Assembly: GCA_014529385.2 (NCBI GenBank)
Contig: CM043963.1
Span: forward strand, 66,628,895-66,692,894
Direction: 5' to 3'
DNA: 64,000 bases
Origin: Adiantum capillus-veneris
Lineage: Eukaryota > Streptophyta > Polypodiopsida > Polypodiales > Pteridaceae
The notes beneath the pieces are model-generated. The model was given only the letters and a program-made list of their open reading frames with translations. It did no database searches and was not told the DNA's origin. Below, one piece after another: positions 45,940-60,297 of this stretch. Within the stretch, counting starts at the first letter, position 1; every line of letters starts with the position of its first letter. The position numbers and the translations under genes are program-made.

Positions 45940-46340
45940 AGGTATTTATGATTATAGACCCAATATTGGACCATCTTTGATTGTTGCATGAATGGTCATC
46001 CAAGTATTATATCGTAGTTATTCTTCTTGCCAAAATCCGCTATTGCAAAGGTATGCTTGTACTCAATGCCACAAGAGGTAGCAAATACCTTTTCTAGGAG
46101 CCCTATAGGTGTCTCCATATAACCATCTGCAAGTTGCAAGTTCATTCTGGTGGCTCTCAAAGCTGGTTTTCACCATTTCTTCCATACATCCTTGGTTATG
46201 ATGTCTACACCAGCTCCACTATCAAGAAATTTCATGGTGGTGAAACCTTCTAATTCAACCAAAAGCATGGTATTTCCATCTTTCCCTTCACAATATTCTC
46301 CTACCTTGTTTAAGGGTACTGGCTGCATGTTTAGTTGAGG
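45940..46340 (-). pseudogene. Retropepsin remnant of retroelement G5
   Basis: On the minus strand the frame reads an aspartic-protease active site FLDSGAGVDIITKD (DSGA at 46212-46223), LQLADGYMETPIG and the C-terminal loop NYDIILG, followed by a stop and PFM. Two in-frame TGA stops are present. It is preceded on the same strand by gag-like pieces. No reverse transcriptase follows. Confidence 0.7.
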
Positions 46341-46804
46341 CTTATCTAATTCTCTAATTCCTTCCTACATTCGTGAAGTCGGATCCTTTACCCCAAATAT
46401 TTCTAGGTATTTTTTTACTGTAGTCCACATGTGTGGTCTTATTCTAAGAAGCTCAACAAGATTAATGGTACAAGTCATTGGATTAGACAATATGGTTATC
46501 AACCCCTAGGAGTACATCACCTTCCTTGGAAAAATTCTATGTGATGGTACAACTTTCACATCTAGCTTTGCTTCATACTCTCCTATATAAGATGTTAAAG
46601 TTCTTAGAGATATAGGTTGACTATGAAAAGATCTCACATATCCCTTATCTCCCCAATATTAATGCATCTCTAAGTCTACTTAAGGTCCTGCCTCAAATTA
46701 TTCAATAGGAGGAAGAAAGACATCTCTTCCCATACGGGTTTGGTAAAACCTTTGGCTTAATTCATTGGTCTTATTGGCTTCTCTTATCTGCCTCAAAATA
46801 TCAT

Positions 46805-47556
46805 TCAAGCCATGTTCTCTTTATAAATTTTTGGTATGATATTTTGAAAACCTTTCGACTCTTGATCTGTATTGTTGATCACTATCCTAGGTCTTTCAAT
46901 CAATTTCTCCGGTTCCAGTTTGGTTTTTGGACTAACAGTTGTCCTTTCAGATTCATGCATTGGACGGGTTCTTGGTATTGATACCGCAAGTTCTACCAAC
47001 TCCTCTGGTTTTCTTATCATTGGCTCTAGCAAGGTTTGGGCTGTTTGGACCATTTTTTGACATATTTCAAGTCTTTGTTTTTTTAGCTTAGCATACGAAT
47101 TGTCATCCATCTTTGTTCTTGTGTTTGGTTGATTTTAAGCCTTAATTCATAGGCCTTCAAGAGTGAGTGTAGATGCTCATTTACTTTCTTGACTAGCACA
47201 GATTCTTCCAATCCTACACTTTTTGGTTCCCTTTTCTTATCAAGCTCTATATCTTTTGAAGTTTTTAGTTTTTGAACAGTTTGACTCTTAAGTATTTCCA
47301 ATCTGTCTTTGGTTTGTTTTAATTCTTGCGCTAGGGCCATTTGTTCTCTTTCTTTCCTAGCTTCCACCCGTGATTTCCTAGCCTTCCATGTGTTTTGCTG
47401 GCTTTTTTGTTCAATGCTAGGTGTTTTCAATCTTGGTTCTTTGATTATGGGTTTCCCTTTCTGATTTTGTGCTTGTGCTTGTGTGATAATTCGTATAGAT
47501 ATTGCCATCTCGTTTTTTAAACCATTACTTGAAGGAATTTCCTCCAAGATGTTCAA
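46805..47556 (-). pseudogene. Lys/Glu/Gln-rich coiled-coil segment between gag and protease of G5
   Basis: Two overlapping frames (47556-47083 and 47110-46805) encode highly charged helical sequence (KARKSRVEARKEREQMALAQ; ELRLKINQTQEQRW). The change of frame near 47100 is a likely indel. It lies in line between the gag pieces and the protease remnant. No recognised family; it may be the gag C-terminal spacer. Confidence 0.45.
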
Positions 47557-47821
47557 GTTGTTTTAACCGCTTTGTTTGAATTTTTTGAACAATCGATGAT
47601 TAAATGATTGATGCCACATTCTAGAAAATATGCATTGACTCGAAAAATTTATGTATGAGGACAGTCTTTCATGAGTTGGTTGCCCCCACACTTATAGCAT
47701 GGTCCCAATGATTTTCATGGTGCTCCTTGAACTCCCCTCTATTGGTAAGCAGGCGTGGTCCACCTAAGCCTCCATTGTCTATGAAAAACAATGTTCTCTC
47801 GTCCAAACTATATCTACTTTC

Positions 47822-48831
47822 TCATGCAGCATGTGCCGCTATTGGTAGTCCAACATGGCCGATCATGCTCCATGGTTCTAGCGCTCTTAGCTCTTCTGGT
47901 GGGTAATATACAGGACAAGCCATAGGTCCACTTGGCTCTTCATAATATACTGGTACATGGACTAAGGCTTGTTCCTCTGGTTCTTCTACAGTGGGTGTAT
48001 ACCTCACACCTATAGGTCTTGCTCTTGGGAGTGGTGGTTGTTGCCCCAAAATTGGTTGTGGTCTTTCAACCCCTATTGATCCTAAAAAATTCCCTGTCGT
48101 ATATCTAGGCATTGGTGGTATTTGTGGAGGTGCTACTTGTGCCTGGGGAACATACTGTCATTCTTGCACATAACCCTTATTGTAGTAGCACTCTTCAGTT
48201 GCGTGATTTATCTATTTTTGTTCGACGGTGCACCACTTTGGCTGCTTATCCTGCGGCTTAGTAAATGGGCTAATCCTCTTCAACACCTCCTCTATAAGTT
48301 GCTCTTGATTTACCGTCGGCTCACTTCTTTGTGTGATTTCATGGACTTAGTTCCACTTTGTTGAGATGATGAATCACTATCTCTGTCTTTTTTATCTCCA
48401 TCCTTGTATTTCGCACAATTGTCTACTAGGAATAAAGCCTCTTTGGTTAACTCATTCAGAGTGGGTATTTTCTTCATATGCAAATCCTTTCGAAGGTCTG
48501 CATTTCTCAGCCCATGGATATATAGAAACATGAGTCTGGATTGAGCAGGTAGTTCTTCCATGGGACAGAATTTTACGTATCGTTTCAACCGTAGAGCTAC
48601 TTTCCTGACAGATTTTCCCTCTTTCTGCTTGAACTTATGGATTTGTGAGACGGTATTGTGGGCTATACCTCTTGAGAGAATTCCTCCATAATGGATGGTC
48701 TCAAAATCCGATCTTTCAACAAAATCAATCCAGGTGGCAGTGTCTTCCTCTAATGTGAGTCCAAATCCGAAAAACTGTGTATCAAAGTCCATGACCTCTT
48801 CTGCTTGGATCACTCTAAAGAATGTTGCCAC
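47822..48831 (-). pseudogene. Gag remnant of retroelement G5
   Basis: 48831-48310 encodes a retrotransposon-gag capsid domain (FKQKEGKSVRKVALRLKRYV, FLYIHGLRNADLRKDLHM). Then comes a KWCTVEQ..NHATEECY stretch near 48190-48245 that could be a degenerate zinc knuckle, with a stop inside. A Pro/Glu-rich segment follows (48112-47822, PPLPRARPIGVRY). It would form the particle shell of the element. Confidence 0.65.
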
Positions 48832-49084
48832 ATGGTCTCTAGGTCTCTTTCCCCTGAATATTTCTTATTAACCCATTTTTAAACTTAAGAAGGTCTGGCA
48901 CGTTTATGGTCTACACACCTAAGTGTGGAATCTCCTCATTCCTCTCCTCTTACAGTTTCTCGTTCATATCTCAATTTTCTATCAAATGGTTCTTCCATCC
49001 GGTATACTCTACAGGTTCTATCAATTCCACTGCAAATCTTCTTTTCGTCTTGATTCTGTCTATATGGGGGAATCGTATTGTGGT

Positions 49085-49423
49085 CTACATCGTTGTCGAT
49101 GCCTTGCTCTCCTTCAAATAAGAGTAAGAAAAAGTGGCCATTGGTGATACTGTAGGGGTCGCATATGATCTTGTTGTAGTAGGGACTTCTCCTCTATAGA
49201 ATTCCTGTTCCCTCGCTACTGTGGGGTGCAACCACGATTGCAACATTTGAGGATTTACATTCAAATATGAAGGAAAAATTGGTTTTTCAACTAGTCTATC
49301 TTGTCTAGATGGAAATCTGGCCGTATTATCCACTTTTTCAAATGGATTTGTAGCAATACTAGGGGTAGGGTTTGGGCCCTGAGTTGCAACTGGATCTATT
49401 GGAATTACTCCAGTGCCTATCAA
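49085..49423 (-). pseudogene. Pro/Thr-rich segment upstream of the G5 gag
   Basis: 113 codons rich in Pro, Thr and Ser (GVIPIDPVATQGPNPTPS). It lies just upstream of the gag capsid domain on the same strand and is probably the gag N-terminal part. No independent family match is visible. Confidence 0.35.
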
Positions 49424-49559
49424 TCATGCTACTTACGCTTTGTCTATTGGTGCATACTCCCATCCATACTTGTTAGCATATATTATGAGACTTCCTTCAC
49501 CTGATTTGTACAAAAGCAAGTATAAAGTCTTCTCCGTGCTTAAAGATGTAAGGTGCTAG

Positions 49560-50640
49560 ACACTGGAAATACATTTTGGCACTACCATTGTACTCGTAGA
49601 TTCCTACCACTCCTTGATTGGTCACTACTTTAATAACCATCTTGTCAAACAGGAGGTGGAACTCCAATGTAACAACTTCCTCCTAATGGACAATAGGAGG
49701 GGAGCAATTTGTTGCTCAGGAGACAAGTCCAAGCCAACCTGACGGCCCAAGTACCGAACTGCAGTACCTAGGGGAATCCATCTGAAACCCTATCCTGGCA
49801 GCCAATCAGGCATAGGAGCACTCACAACCGAGAAATCCATTGTCTTTCTCATGTTGATCAATGCGCCTGATGCACAACAAAACATGTCAAGATCCTGCTC
49901 ACACCTGTGAAGGTTGGCCTCCCGGCCCTCCAAGTACAAGTCTTAGTCGTCTGCAAACTCAGCATCTAGTAGCTCATCTCCTTGAATAGGGAGCACTAAG
50001 CCACATAGACCAACCTACTGTGAAGCCAGGTGCTCATCGCCTCAACATAGAACAAAAAGAGGGAGGGGGCTAGAGGGAAGCCCGCTAAGCCACATAGACC
50101 AACCTATTGTGAAACCACCTGCTCATTGCCTCAGCATAGAACATAAATAGGAAGGGGGCTAGAGGGAAGCCCTGTCTGACCAAACTTGTGAGCATGAAGC
50201 GATCTCCTCTAGCACCTCACAAAAGTACCTGACTATGTGCCCGTCTATAAAGAGATCACACACCTCTGATCCATGCATCTAAGAAGCCCATCCTACATAG
50301 AGTGCCCTTCAAAAAGTCCTAGTAAACTCTATCATAGTCCTTCTCAAAATTGAGAAGAAGTATTACCAGATCCTCACCACAGAGGCGCGCGAGGGCAGAT
50401 GCCTCCCAGAAAGTGAAGATGTTGTGAAGGATATTATGCTCCTTGACAAAACGTGTACGTGTCCCATGTATGATGCTCTCTAGAAGTGGGTGAATCCTCA
50501 AACTTAGAGCCTTGGTGAGAATTTTGTAGGCTCAATTGAGGATGGTGATGGGCCACCACTATCGAATCTCATCCAAGGAGCCACCCTCCTTGGGAATGAG
50601 GTAAATCAAGCCCTCACTCATGTTGTTAGTATCTCTCCTA
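49560..50640 (-). pseudogene. L1-like LINE reverse transcriptase fragment
   Basis: Read in broken minus-strand frames it contains EGLIYLIPKEGG..DEIR, PITILN, PLLESIIHGT, LLLNFEKDYDRVY (motif A), LVRQGFPLAPFLFMFYAEAM (motif B) and EFADD (motif C, near 49948-49959). These are the reverse-transcriptase blocks of plant L1-type LINEs and differ from the LINE at 16660. Many stops and frameshifts, plus an internal 89-bp duplication, show it is dead. Endonuclease and ORF1 were not found. Confidence 0.8.
49996..50173. repeat. 89-bp tandem duplication within the LINE fragment
   Basis: CTAAGCCACATAGACCAACC begins both units (49996 and 50085); both end GCTAGAGGGAAGCCC. Confidence 0.85.
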
Positions 50641-52755
<2,115 letters not shown>

Positions 52756-53089
52756 AACACATAGTGCACAGTAAACATGAGATTAGATGAATTCAAAAGC
52801 TAGCTTAGGGTTACAATAATTGGCTTATACACAATTCCTCCTTAGAGGCTTGTTTCCACAAAGAATATTGGCCGCTTAAACTATTACAAAATGTCATTTC
52901 ATTTCTAAAAAATAGTGATAAAAAGAGTTGAGAAAATCTTTTGTTGTGTTCGACTGTCAACACTCCCCCCTTTCGCATCCACGTCTTCCCTGACATGAAA
53001 GTTCTTCATCTCTTGGTTTGGTTATAATTCTTAGCCTTTGAATTAGTGGAATCTTTGAGGCTTTAGCAGCTTCAAGTATGAATCATACC

Positions 53090-56000
53090 TTATGTTGCCC
53101 AAGGTGACTTTGGGCCGAATATTTTGATGTCATAAGTAATGAATTTCGTGTAGAAGGCCTCCTCAAAATCTTTCATATGGTAGCTTGGTAAGAACAATAT
53201 CCTTTGGTATAACATACGTAACACCTCCGAGGATGTATGCTTTGACAAATCAAATGTCATTGTGGTGACAGTGTTTCCCATTGACAATAGGGTTGCCGTA
53301 GCTTTGGACGGTGCAAACACTTTAATGCACGCCAGGAGGGTTTTTCATATCTTCTTGATCATCACACACGTCAATTTAGGGGATCCAGTGAAAATCTTAA
53401 TGGTTTGCTTAAGTGTCTTCACCATATAAGATACACTTATTCTCTCTCCTTCCTTGGGTGGTGGCATAGATGGGTAATTGAGCCAAGTGGGATGTTTCTT
53501 CAAGATTCTGGTGTGGTTTTCCTATGTGCGTACACGAGGGACTGGTAAAAACACAGTGTCATCCTGGATGTTTTTCGGGGCTTCCACCAAGTACTTTAGA
53601 AATTTGAGATATACTTAAGGAGACATTCTTTTCTCCACTTTGGTTGGGAGTTTACTATCTTCTTTGCAGTATCTGAATCTTTGACATCTCCTTCATACAC
53701 TGGCTCTGTTGCTTCCGCTTTGACTCTTTTCTTTATCCACATCACTTAATACTTTATGAGAGGGTATTGGAGTGAAGGTTGCATCCATTCCTCCCTGAAC
53801 ACATTTGTGGCAAGCCCTTGGACTCCTAGTGAGTGTAACATTCGTGTCTCCCACTCCAAGGCTGCCTTGTGGTCTTCAACTATGGATTTTTCAATTAGAG
53901 TTTGGAGGCATGTCTCCTCCTCTACAGTTAACACTTTCTCTCCTTCCTCCTGTGCCTATGACTATCTTCTAGGTGATGTAGATCTTTTGCATCTTCAGGA
54001 ACCTCCAAGGGAATAGCTCTGGTGATAATCCCAAGTTCAATGGGCCCTTATTTTGTTTCCTGTGACCTTGCTTTGGCTATCTCTTTTTGTAGTTCTATTA
54101 TTTGTCCTTGAGCAAGTCTATCTATCTTTGTAGCTTCTTTTGCTTGATCTACCAACAGCTCTTGCATAGAGAGTATCTAGCTATAGTTGGAGCTCTTCAT
54201 GTTCTTTGTGAAGTTCTTGGTGTTGAGCCTTCATTCTTCCCTTTGCGGCTAGGGACCCTTCTGCCATATGCATTATTTGTCTTTGTTTTAGCCATAATTC
54301 CTTTTGTAGGGAAGTGATTTGTGCTTCCAAATCTTGTATAGCTTGGTTATCTGCTCTTGCAACTGCCCATGTAGCCCTTGAGTTTTCTCTCAGTCTCTTG
54401 ATTGTCAAGTTCTGGAGCTCTAATTTGGCTTTCAACAACAACACTTCATCTTTCGTTGCTTCTAGTTCATCCTCCAGTCTTTCCTTTTCTTCTTGAAGAT
54501 TCTTTACTTCTCACAAAACCTCTGCCATTTGCAGTGTCATATTATCTTGTTTGCTTTCTATCTCTCTTAGTGTTGTATTGATTCTCAAGCTCTTTTCCTG
54601 CTTCCTCAGCATTTTGGTCCATAATGTGGATCATGCTTGAGATGTGATCATGTTCCATGTGCATATTGTCTTCCCTGGTACGTAGCATACTATTTTCTTC
54701 AACCAGTGTTAGAGACTGCATTCTGATTTGTCAAGTACTTGATATGCGTCTCTCACATCCTCTTCATTTTCTACAGCCAGGCTTCTTGTTGATGATCTAG
54801 GGATTGGGCCAAAAAAGGGAACGTGGTGGCCCATACTGAGCATGACTCCTATTGAAGGTGCTCTCCGCGGGCTGGCCAATGGTCTCCATTGTGGTGCATG
54901 TGGGATTTGGACCAACCCTGGTACTCCAGGCTATGGGGATTTCTTTTCTGGTGCTCTTGTCTGTGTTTCTTGGTCTAGCTAGAGTTCTTTTGATCTATCA
55001 ACTCTCATTTTTTCCTTAGGGATATCCTTTCTCTCTTGCTTTTTTCTAGCAGCCCACGATGGGGTTGGAATGTCATAGACCATCGTAGAAGCCTCTGTCA
55101 ATGTGTATCCAGGTTGAAGGAGGTCTTCATAATTATCCCTTTATTCTTTTTCATTGCCTTTTGGTGGAGATGTTGCCTCTTCTGTCTTTTTTGGTGAGTG
55201 TTGTGGTTGGGATGTAGAGGGCTTTGGGCTTGGAGGAGGAGTAGAGGAAGCTGGTGGTGAAGGTATATGGGGTTGCCTTTTTTGTCGGGTCACCTTCTTA
55301 GCCTTTCTTGACTAGAGCCTCTCGCATTTATTTTAGCTTCCTCTTGATATTTTGTACCTCATCCATTGTGAAGGGCTCTAAATTCTACTGTTCGATCACC
55401 TTTTTAGTTTCTTCATAGGATTGGATGTAATGATCAAATTCTCCAGTAGCCCTGAGGAGCTTCCTCCAATTTTGTTGGGTCTGGTACCCAATACTCCTCA
55501 AAATCTCCTTTGAGTAGTCATTCTGCCTTGAACTACTCAATCAACCTCTTGATCCGAGCGGCTTTTTGGATGTGTGTCTCTTTGGGCCTTAATTATTTTT
55601 CCACCATCATCTTACCCTTCTTCTTTGGGGGCTCCTCAAAATCTTCCTCTATACAGCCTCTAGCCTTCTCCAAAGTCGCTGGTGATTGGTGGTGCTAATG
55701 TCATTACTGGTTCATCTTTTGTATCTTGCTTTAACTAGAACCACTCATTTTGGGTTGGTGGATTGGGATACTGTCCTCTTCTTGTGTTGAGAGCTTCATA
55801 TGAAATCATTGTCAGTGTTTCTCCACCTCCAATGTACTTGGCATTTTCTACACCCATGCTGACCACTGTCTCATGCAAATATTGGGCGTAATTCACTTCT
55901 TTGGGCACACTGCTTTTCAATGCCCAAGTTATTATATTAGTCACTCCATGGGGAGGTGTTGTGTACTTTTGTGGCCGCCTGCCGCAAACATGGAAGTATT

Positions 56001-56583
56001 GGTTGTACAGCTTGAAAATCTTTGCAGCTCTTAGGTCTACAGGTCTTTGAATGTCTGATTGGGTCTCTCTCGAGAGTAGAGATTTACTTCATCTCTTCTT
56101 TATCTAACGGAGATACCCTTATTGTGGAGCCCCAGTGCATTTTCTATGGTGTGAGGTGTAATCACTATCTCTATCTTTTGTCCGTCCAAAGTAGTAATCA
56201 CTACCTTGCCATCTTTCTATATTGAGCCGACTAGCTCTTAGACTCTTTGCATATCTACACCCGCTGCTGGTGCTTTGAAGAAGTTGTACACATATGCTCT
56301 TTTGAGCTAGGTGAGTGTTTCTTCTTTATTTACATATTCCAACATTTCCTGGATTCATTGGGATATCCACTGTATTTCCTTGCTGGTCTCTGAATGTACC
56401 TTGGTACACTACCAATCCTTCCCTTTCTAACGTGGCTTCATCTACCCAAGCCTTGGCTGGCTTTAGTGTCACTTTTGGTTGTGTGTAAGGCTCATTGGCT
56501 ACAAAAATGTCCTTCAAGGATAATCTCTTCTCCTTAGCTGATTTGCTGGCTTCCATTGATCCTACGAGCACTAGTAAGTGCAA
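53090..56583 (-). pseudogene. Long degenerate coding region, family not recognised
   Basis: Five open segments starting at 56583, 55944, 54915, 54444 and 53934 are all in the same minus-strand frame. The segment at 53320 is in another frame. Around 56100-56290 the better reading is also in another frame (VITTLDGQKIEIVITPHT). This suggests one protein of about 1000 residues now broken by stops and indels. Visible parts are an N-terminal region (WVDEATLEREGLVVYQGTF), YLHETVVSMGVENAKYIGGG, a Pro/Ser-rich centre (about 55200-55320), a coiled coil (54444-54181, ELQNLTIKRLRENSRATW) and a C-terminal region with PSKATATLLSMGNTV. A retroelement structural protein or a lost host gene are both possible. 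Confidence 0.4.
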
Positions 56584-56727
56584 AAATTAGCATTGTTTAC
56601 AAAATTTGGTATTTTCTTAGTTTCTAGCTATCCAAATGACTTCAAATTTGAAACACGGGCAAATTAGGGCCTAAGGTGCTATGCATGTGGTCAAAAATAC
56701 ATTTTGGGTGCAGATTCACGTTGTGAA

Positions 56728-57222
56728 ACATTATACGCGTATGATGTCTAGGTGCCCATAAATGAGTGATGTCTCATATGTGCATAGTCATAGCATGTAC
56801 ATCATGGGTATATGCTTGCCTTGGATGTCATTTGAACAAGCTATGACCATTAGAACTCCTTTCAAGCTCTGATGCTAGATTCTGGTTTAGTTTTGAGCAA
56901 ATGAGGTTCAAATGGGGTGACACTTGGTAGATACTTTCATAATCATGTGGTAAAAGCTTATAAGGGGTCAAGATAGCTTTCAGGTTCATATTTAGGCTAG
57001 TGACACATCATACGCGTATGATGTCTACTTTGTTCAAAAAGGCTCAAATTTGTTCTATAGTTGGGTCTTAGCATGGTATAGACTTCTGTGATGTCAGAGT
57101 TTAATTTGGAATTAAAACTTGATGAGACTTAGGCTGTGGACTAAGATTAATGGGATAAAGGCATTGGAAGTGATAAAACCACCCAGATTGGTCATTTGGA
57201 CCTCTCAAGACATTATACGCGT
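56728..57222. repeat. Three copies of an ACGCGT-centred palindromic motif
   Basis: ACATCATACGCGTATGATGT at 57005-57024 is a perfect 20-bp palindrome. Close relatives are ACATTATACGCGTATGATGT at 56728-56747 and CATTATACGCGTTGTG at about 57211-57226. The surroundings are non-coding. Confidence 0.8.
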
Positions 57223-57239
57223 TGTGAGCGAGATGGAAA

Positions 57240-58490
57240 CAACCACAGCACCTATATAATCACCTAACACACACTCTTCGGATAATACACACACACACAC
57301 ACACACACACTATGAGCACCACTCGGCTTACACAATCCACCTGGACAAGACAAGGAACACATAGATGGAGTGAGAGGAGAGAGACTATCCATTTGCCCCA
57401 CTCAACATACACGCACACACACACACACACACCCAAAAAACTCAGCTCAAAAGAGGAATATTTTTTATGTTTAGATACAATTGAGCTTGGGCCAATACCA
57501 ACAGGGCAAATAGCTCACACAATATTGATGAAATATGCCAGATACAAATCACAAATTTGAGTAGAGGCTTTGCTCACAGAAGAAACTTACACAGTCAAAA
57601 AATCAAGAAAACTTGAAGAATTTGAAAAAATGGACAGCACCATTGCATCCGTAACGGCCAAAATTCCCAGTCTACAATATCAAAGTGCTCAAATCCAACC
57701 TTGGATGAGAAGTTTATGGCCAAAACAGGCTCCAAAAACAGCAAAAATTGAGTTGCACTTGTTCCTCCTCCTTTCCATGTTTTTCTGGTCCTCTTTCTCA
57801 GGTTTTTCAGTGTTCACACTTCACTTTATCCCTTGGCAACCTTTGGTCTTTTGATTGACCTCAAACAGACCCCGAACAGGCCAAAAAATGGCCACGCAGT
57901 GTATTTTTGTCTCCCTTCTACATCCATCCACACACCTGGCACTCAACTTTTTCCAATAATGCATCCCGCAATCACGTGAAGTGGCCCCCAAATATAGTTC
58001 TCATGATGACCTTTTTGCATAATCATCACAAGAAAACAATCCCGTTGTGTCCTCACTTATCCACGTGCAAGTCTTGATCCCATTCGACCTCCTGATGCCA
58101 TTGGATGCCATCTGACGCACCTGCTTACCTCATGGCATGGCCCATTGATAGATTCCTCAAGAATTTTTTTTCTCCACCAACTCCTCATTATTATAGAAAA
58201 AACACACTGGTACTGGTAATGATGAAAATCGATGTACTATGTACACATTGTCCTACCTATACACATGTGGCCCCACATAACCAGCTAGCTCTGGAGAATG
58301 GGCAATTCTTTATTTGAGGCACCATGCATGTGTATGTACATATGCACAATCACTTATTCCAAAAAACTCCGAACATAATTTTCCCATCCCCTAGCCTGCT
58401 AGATCATTCATGATCAGCAACATCGAAAAGAGATATGAGACTCGCCGCACGTCACAGGTCTCCTCATCCCTCACAGACATTACTTGTTTT
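57240..58490. other. Non-coding region with candidate TATA and (CA)n tracts
   Basis: CACCTATATAATCACC near 57250 is TATA-like. (CA)n runs are at about 57289-57310 and 57412-57432. Plus-strand ORFs at 57312-57854 are short and lack motifs. It may contain the 3' LTR of G3, but no boundary was found. Confidence 0.4.
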
Positions 58491-58499
58491 GCAAACAAC

Positions 58500-59610
58500 T
58501 CATCTTGCTCCACCATCATTAATCTAGCATGATATAAATTAAGATTCAATCCATTCAACCTTGACTTATGTAGAATCCCACCCAGGTTAGCCAGCTGATA
58601 TGTACCTTTCAGAAAACACTCAATTACCTTGAAAGGGCCTTCTCACTTAATTTGAAACTTCTTTTGGAATTTATTTTCCAAGTTACTTTCGTAGCACAAA
58701 CCAAGTCATGTTTCTTGATACCCTTACTTTTGACTTTATCATGTAACTTTGCTAAAGCCTTATCTTGCATCTGTCCATAATGTTCTAATGCGCTCATTCT
58801 ATCCAACTGAACCTCTTGTAATTGTAAGAGCCTCTCTTTGAATGCATCACTCGACTGCCCAAGCAACTTTTCTAGCATCTTGACCGTAGGCCACTCTACT
58901 TTCACAATCAATAGTGCTTCCTTTCCATATACCAAATGAAATGGAGTAAACCCTATACCTGTCTTCACCGAAGTACGGTAAGCCCATAGTGCACTAGGCA
59001 ATTCCAAATCCCAATTCTTTCCTTGGTGCTCTATCACTTTCAAAAGAATTTGTACCAACTTACCATTGAATCTTTCATTTAAGCCATTACATTGTGGATA
59101 ATAAGGAGTGGTATGCTGGTGCCTAATCTTCATCTTCGTGCATAAAAAGTCTAATAGTTTAGCTCTAAATCCTGAACCTTTATCCGATAGTAGCTCCAGT
59201 GGCACCCCAAACTTGAAACATATTTCATCGTAGACAAATTTTGTTACATCCTTTGCAGTGATTTGTTTTACTGCTATAGCCTTTGCCCATCTAGAGAGAT
59301 AGTCCACTGCAGTGAAAATATAGTTTTTTCCCCTGCTTGTGATAGGTAACAGGCCTATTGCATCAATCCCCCACTTTTCAAACACATCAAATGCCATAAT
59401 GGTTTTTCTTAGCTCTCGCTTCAACACTCTCTTCCCAAATGCTTGACACCTATTGCAAGATCTACATCAATGGTGAACATCCTTGTGCAAACTAGGACAT
59501 ACATAGCCTTCTTGCAAGATCTTATGCAAGGTGATCTTTAGAGCAAAATGTCCGCCACATGCACCTTCATGATTCTCTTCCAAACACTCCATAAAGCTCC
59601 TCCCGCCAAG
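58500..59610 (-). pseudogene. G3 integrase
   Basis: An HHCC finger (ACGGHFALKIT, then CRSCNRCQ with a TGA just before it near 59467) leads into the integrase core in frame 59427-58624: WGIDAIGLLP, TAVDYLSRW, LLSDKGSGF and NGLNERFNGKL (D, D, E). After a frameshift near 58690 the C-terminal GPF module and a short tail can be followed to about 58500. It would insert element DNA into the genome. Sequence resembles G1 at the family level but is clearly diverged. Confidence 0.82.
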
Positions 59611-60297
59611 GTACACGTCTCAACATGAGATCAGCCCCTTTCATGTACAAGACATCACCCATCAATTTGAACTTGGATGCTCTCCACACAAAACCATACT
59701 TCTTAGAATTCTGAATGTCCTTCGGAATGATTCCTGTTAGCAAAAACTCCTCTTCTTGAGCCAAACTTTCCCAGCCATGAGAAAGAGGTAAATTGGTCCT
59801 CAACACAAATAGCTCCCCAGTCATGCTTTGAGCTGCTTCATAAGCCTCTCCATTTAGAGCACGTTCAATGTATATGATGCTCCATGCTTCGAACTTTTTT
59901 AACAGGCCTTTAATTCTAAAACACATTTCCTTTAATGATTTGCTCTTGCTCTTCCACACACCCAACACTTGCTTCACAACTAACAAGGCATCACATTTTA
60001 TGCTCAACCTTCTAATCCCATGCTTCAAACAAATGTGTAATCCGGCTTCCAAAGTAGCATATTCAGCCTGTTACTATGAGCATCCAATTGAACCCTCTCT
60101 TGCATATTAGCTTCCCCTGTGGATCATAAAGTGCTATACCCCCTGAAGCCGCATCATGGCTCTTTCTGTATGAGCCATCAGAGAACAACACATGGGCATA
60201 GCTGATCTGTGGCACTTCTTCAATTGCCCTTCTCAGCACCTCTTCCTTAACAAGAAGGGGATTCTCCTTGTAAGTCAACAAATCAGCTAGGGTATAG
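59611..60297 (-). pseudogene. G3 archaeal-like RNase H, with an upstream deletion
   Basis: The frames 60281-60063 (LFSDGSYRKSHDAASGGIAL) and 60052-59567 (KHGIRRLSIKCDALLVVKQV, YIERALNGEAYEAAQSM) give the second RNase H of the Tat lineage, broken by a frameshift near 60060. Directly upstream, reverse-transcriptase thumb sequence (GIEADPEKVKSIIILPSP) is joined to LTYKENPLLV-type linker. The classical RNase H and connection seen in G1 are therefore missing. Confidence 0.75.

Noticed and set aside
57312-57854. Two plus-strand ORFs after the (CA)n tract
   Set aside because: Partly (CA)n-derived, no motif, no conservation evidence.
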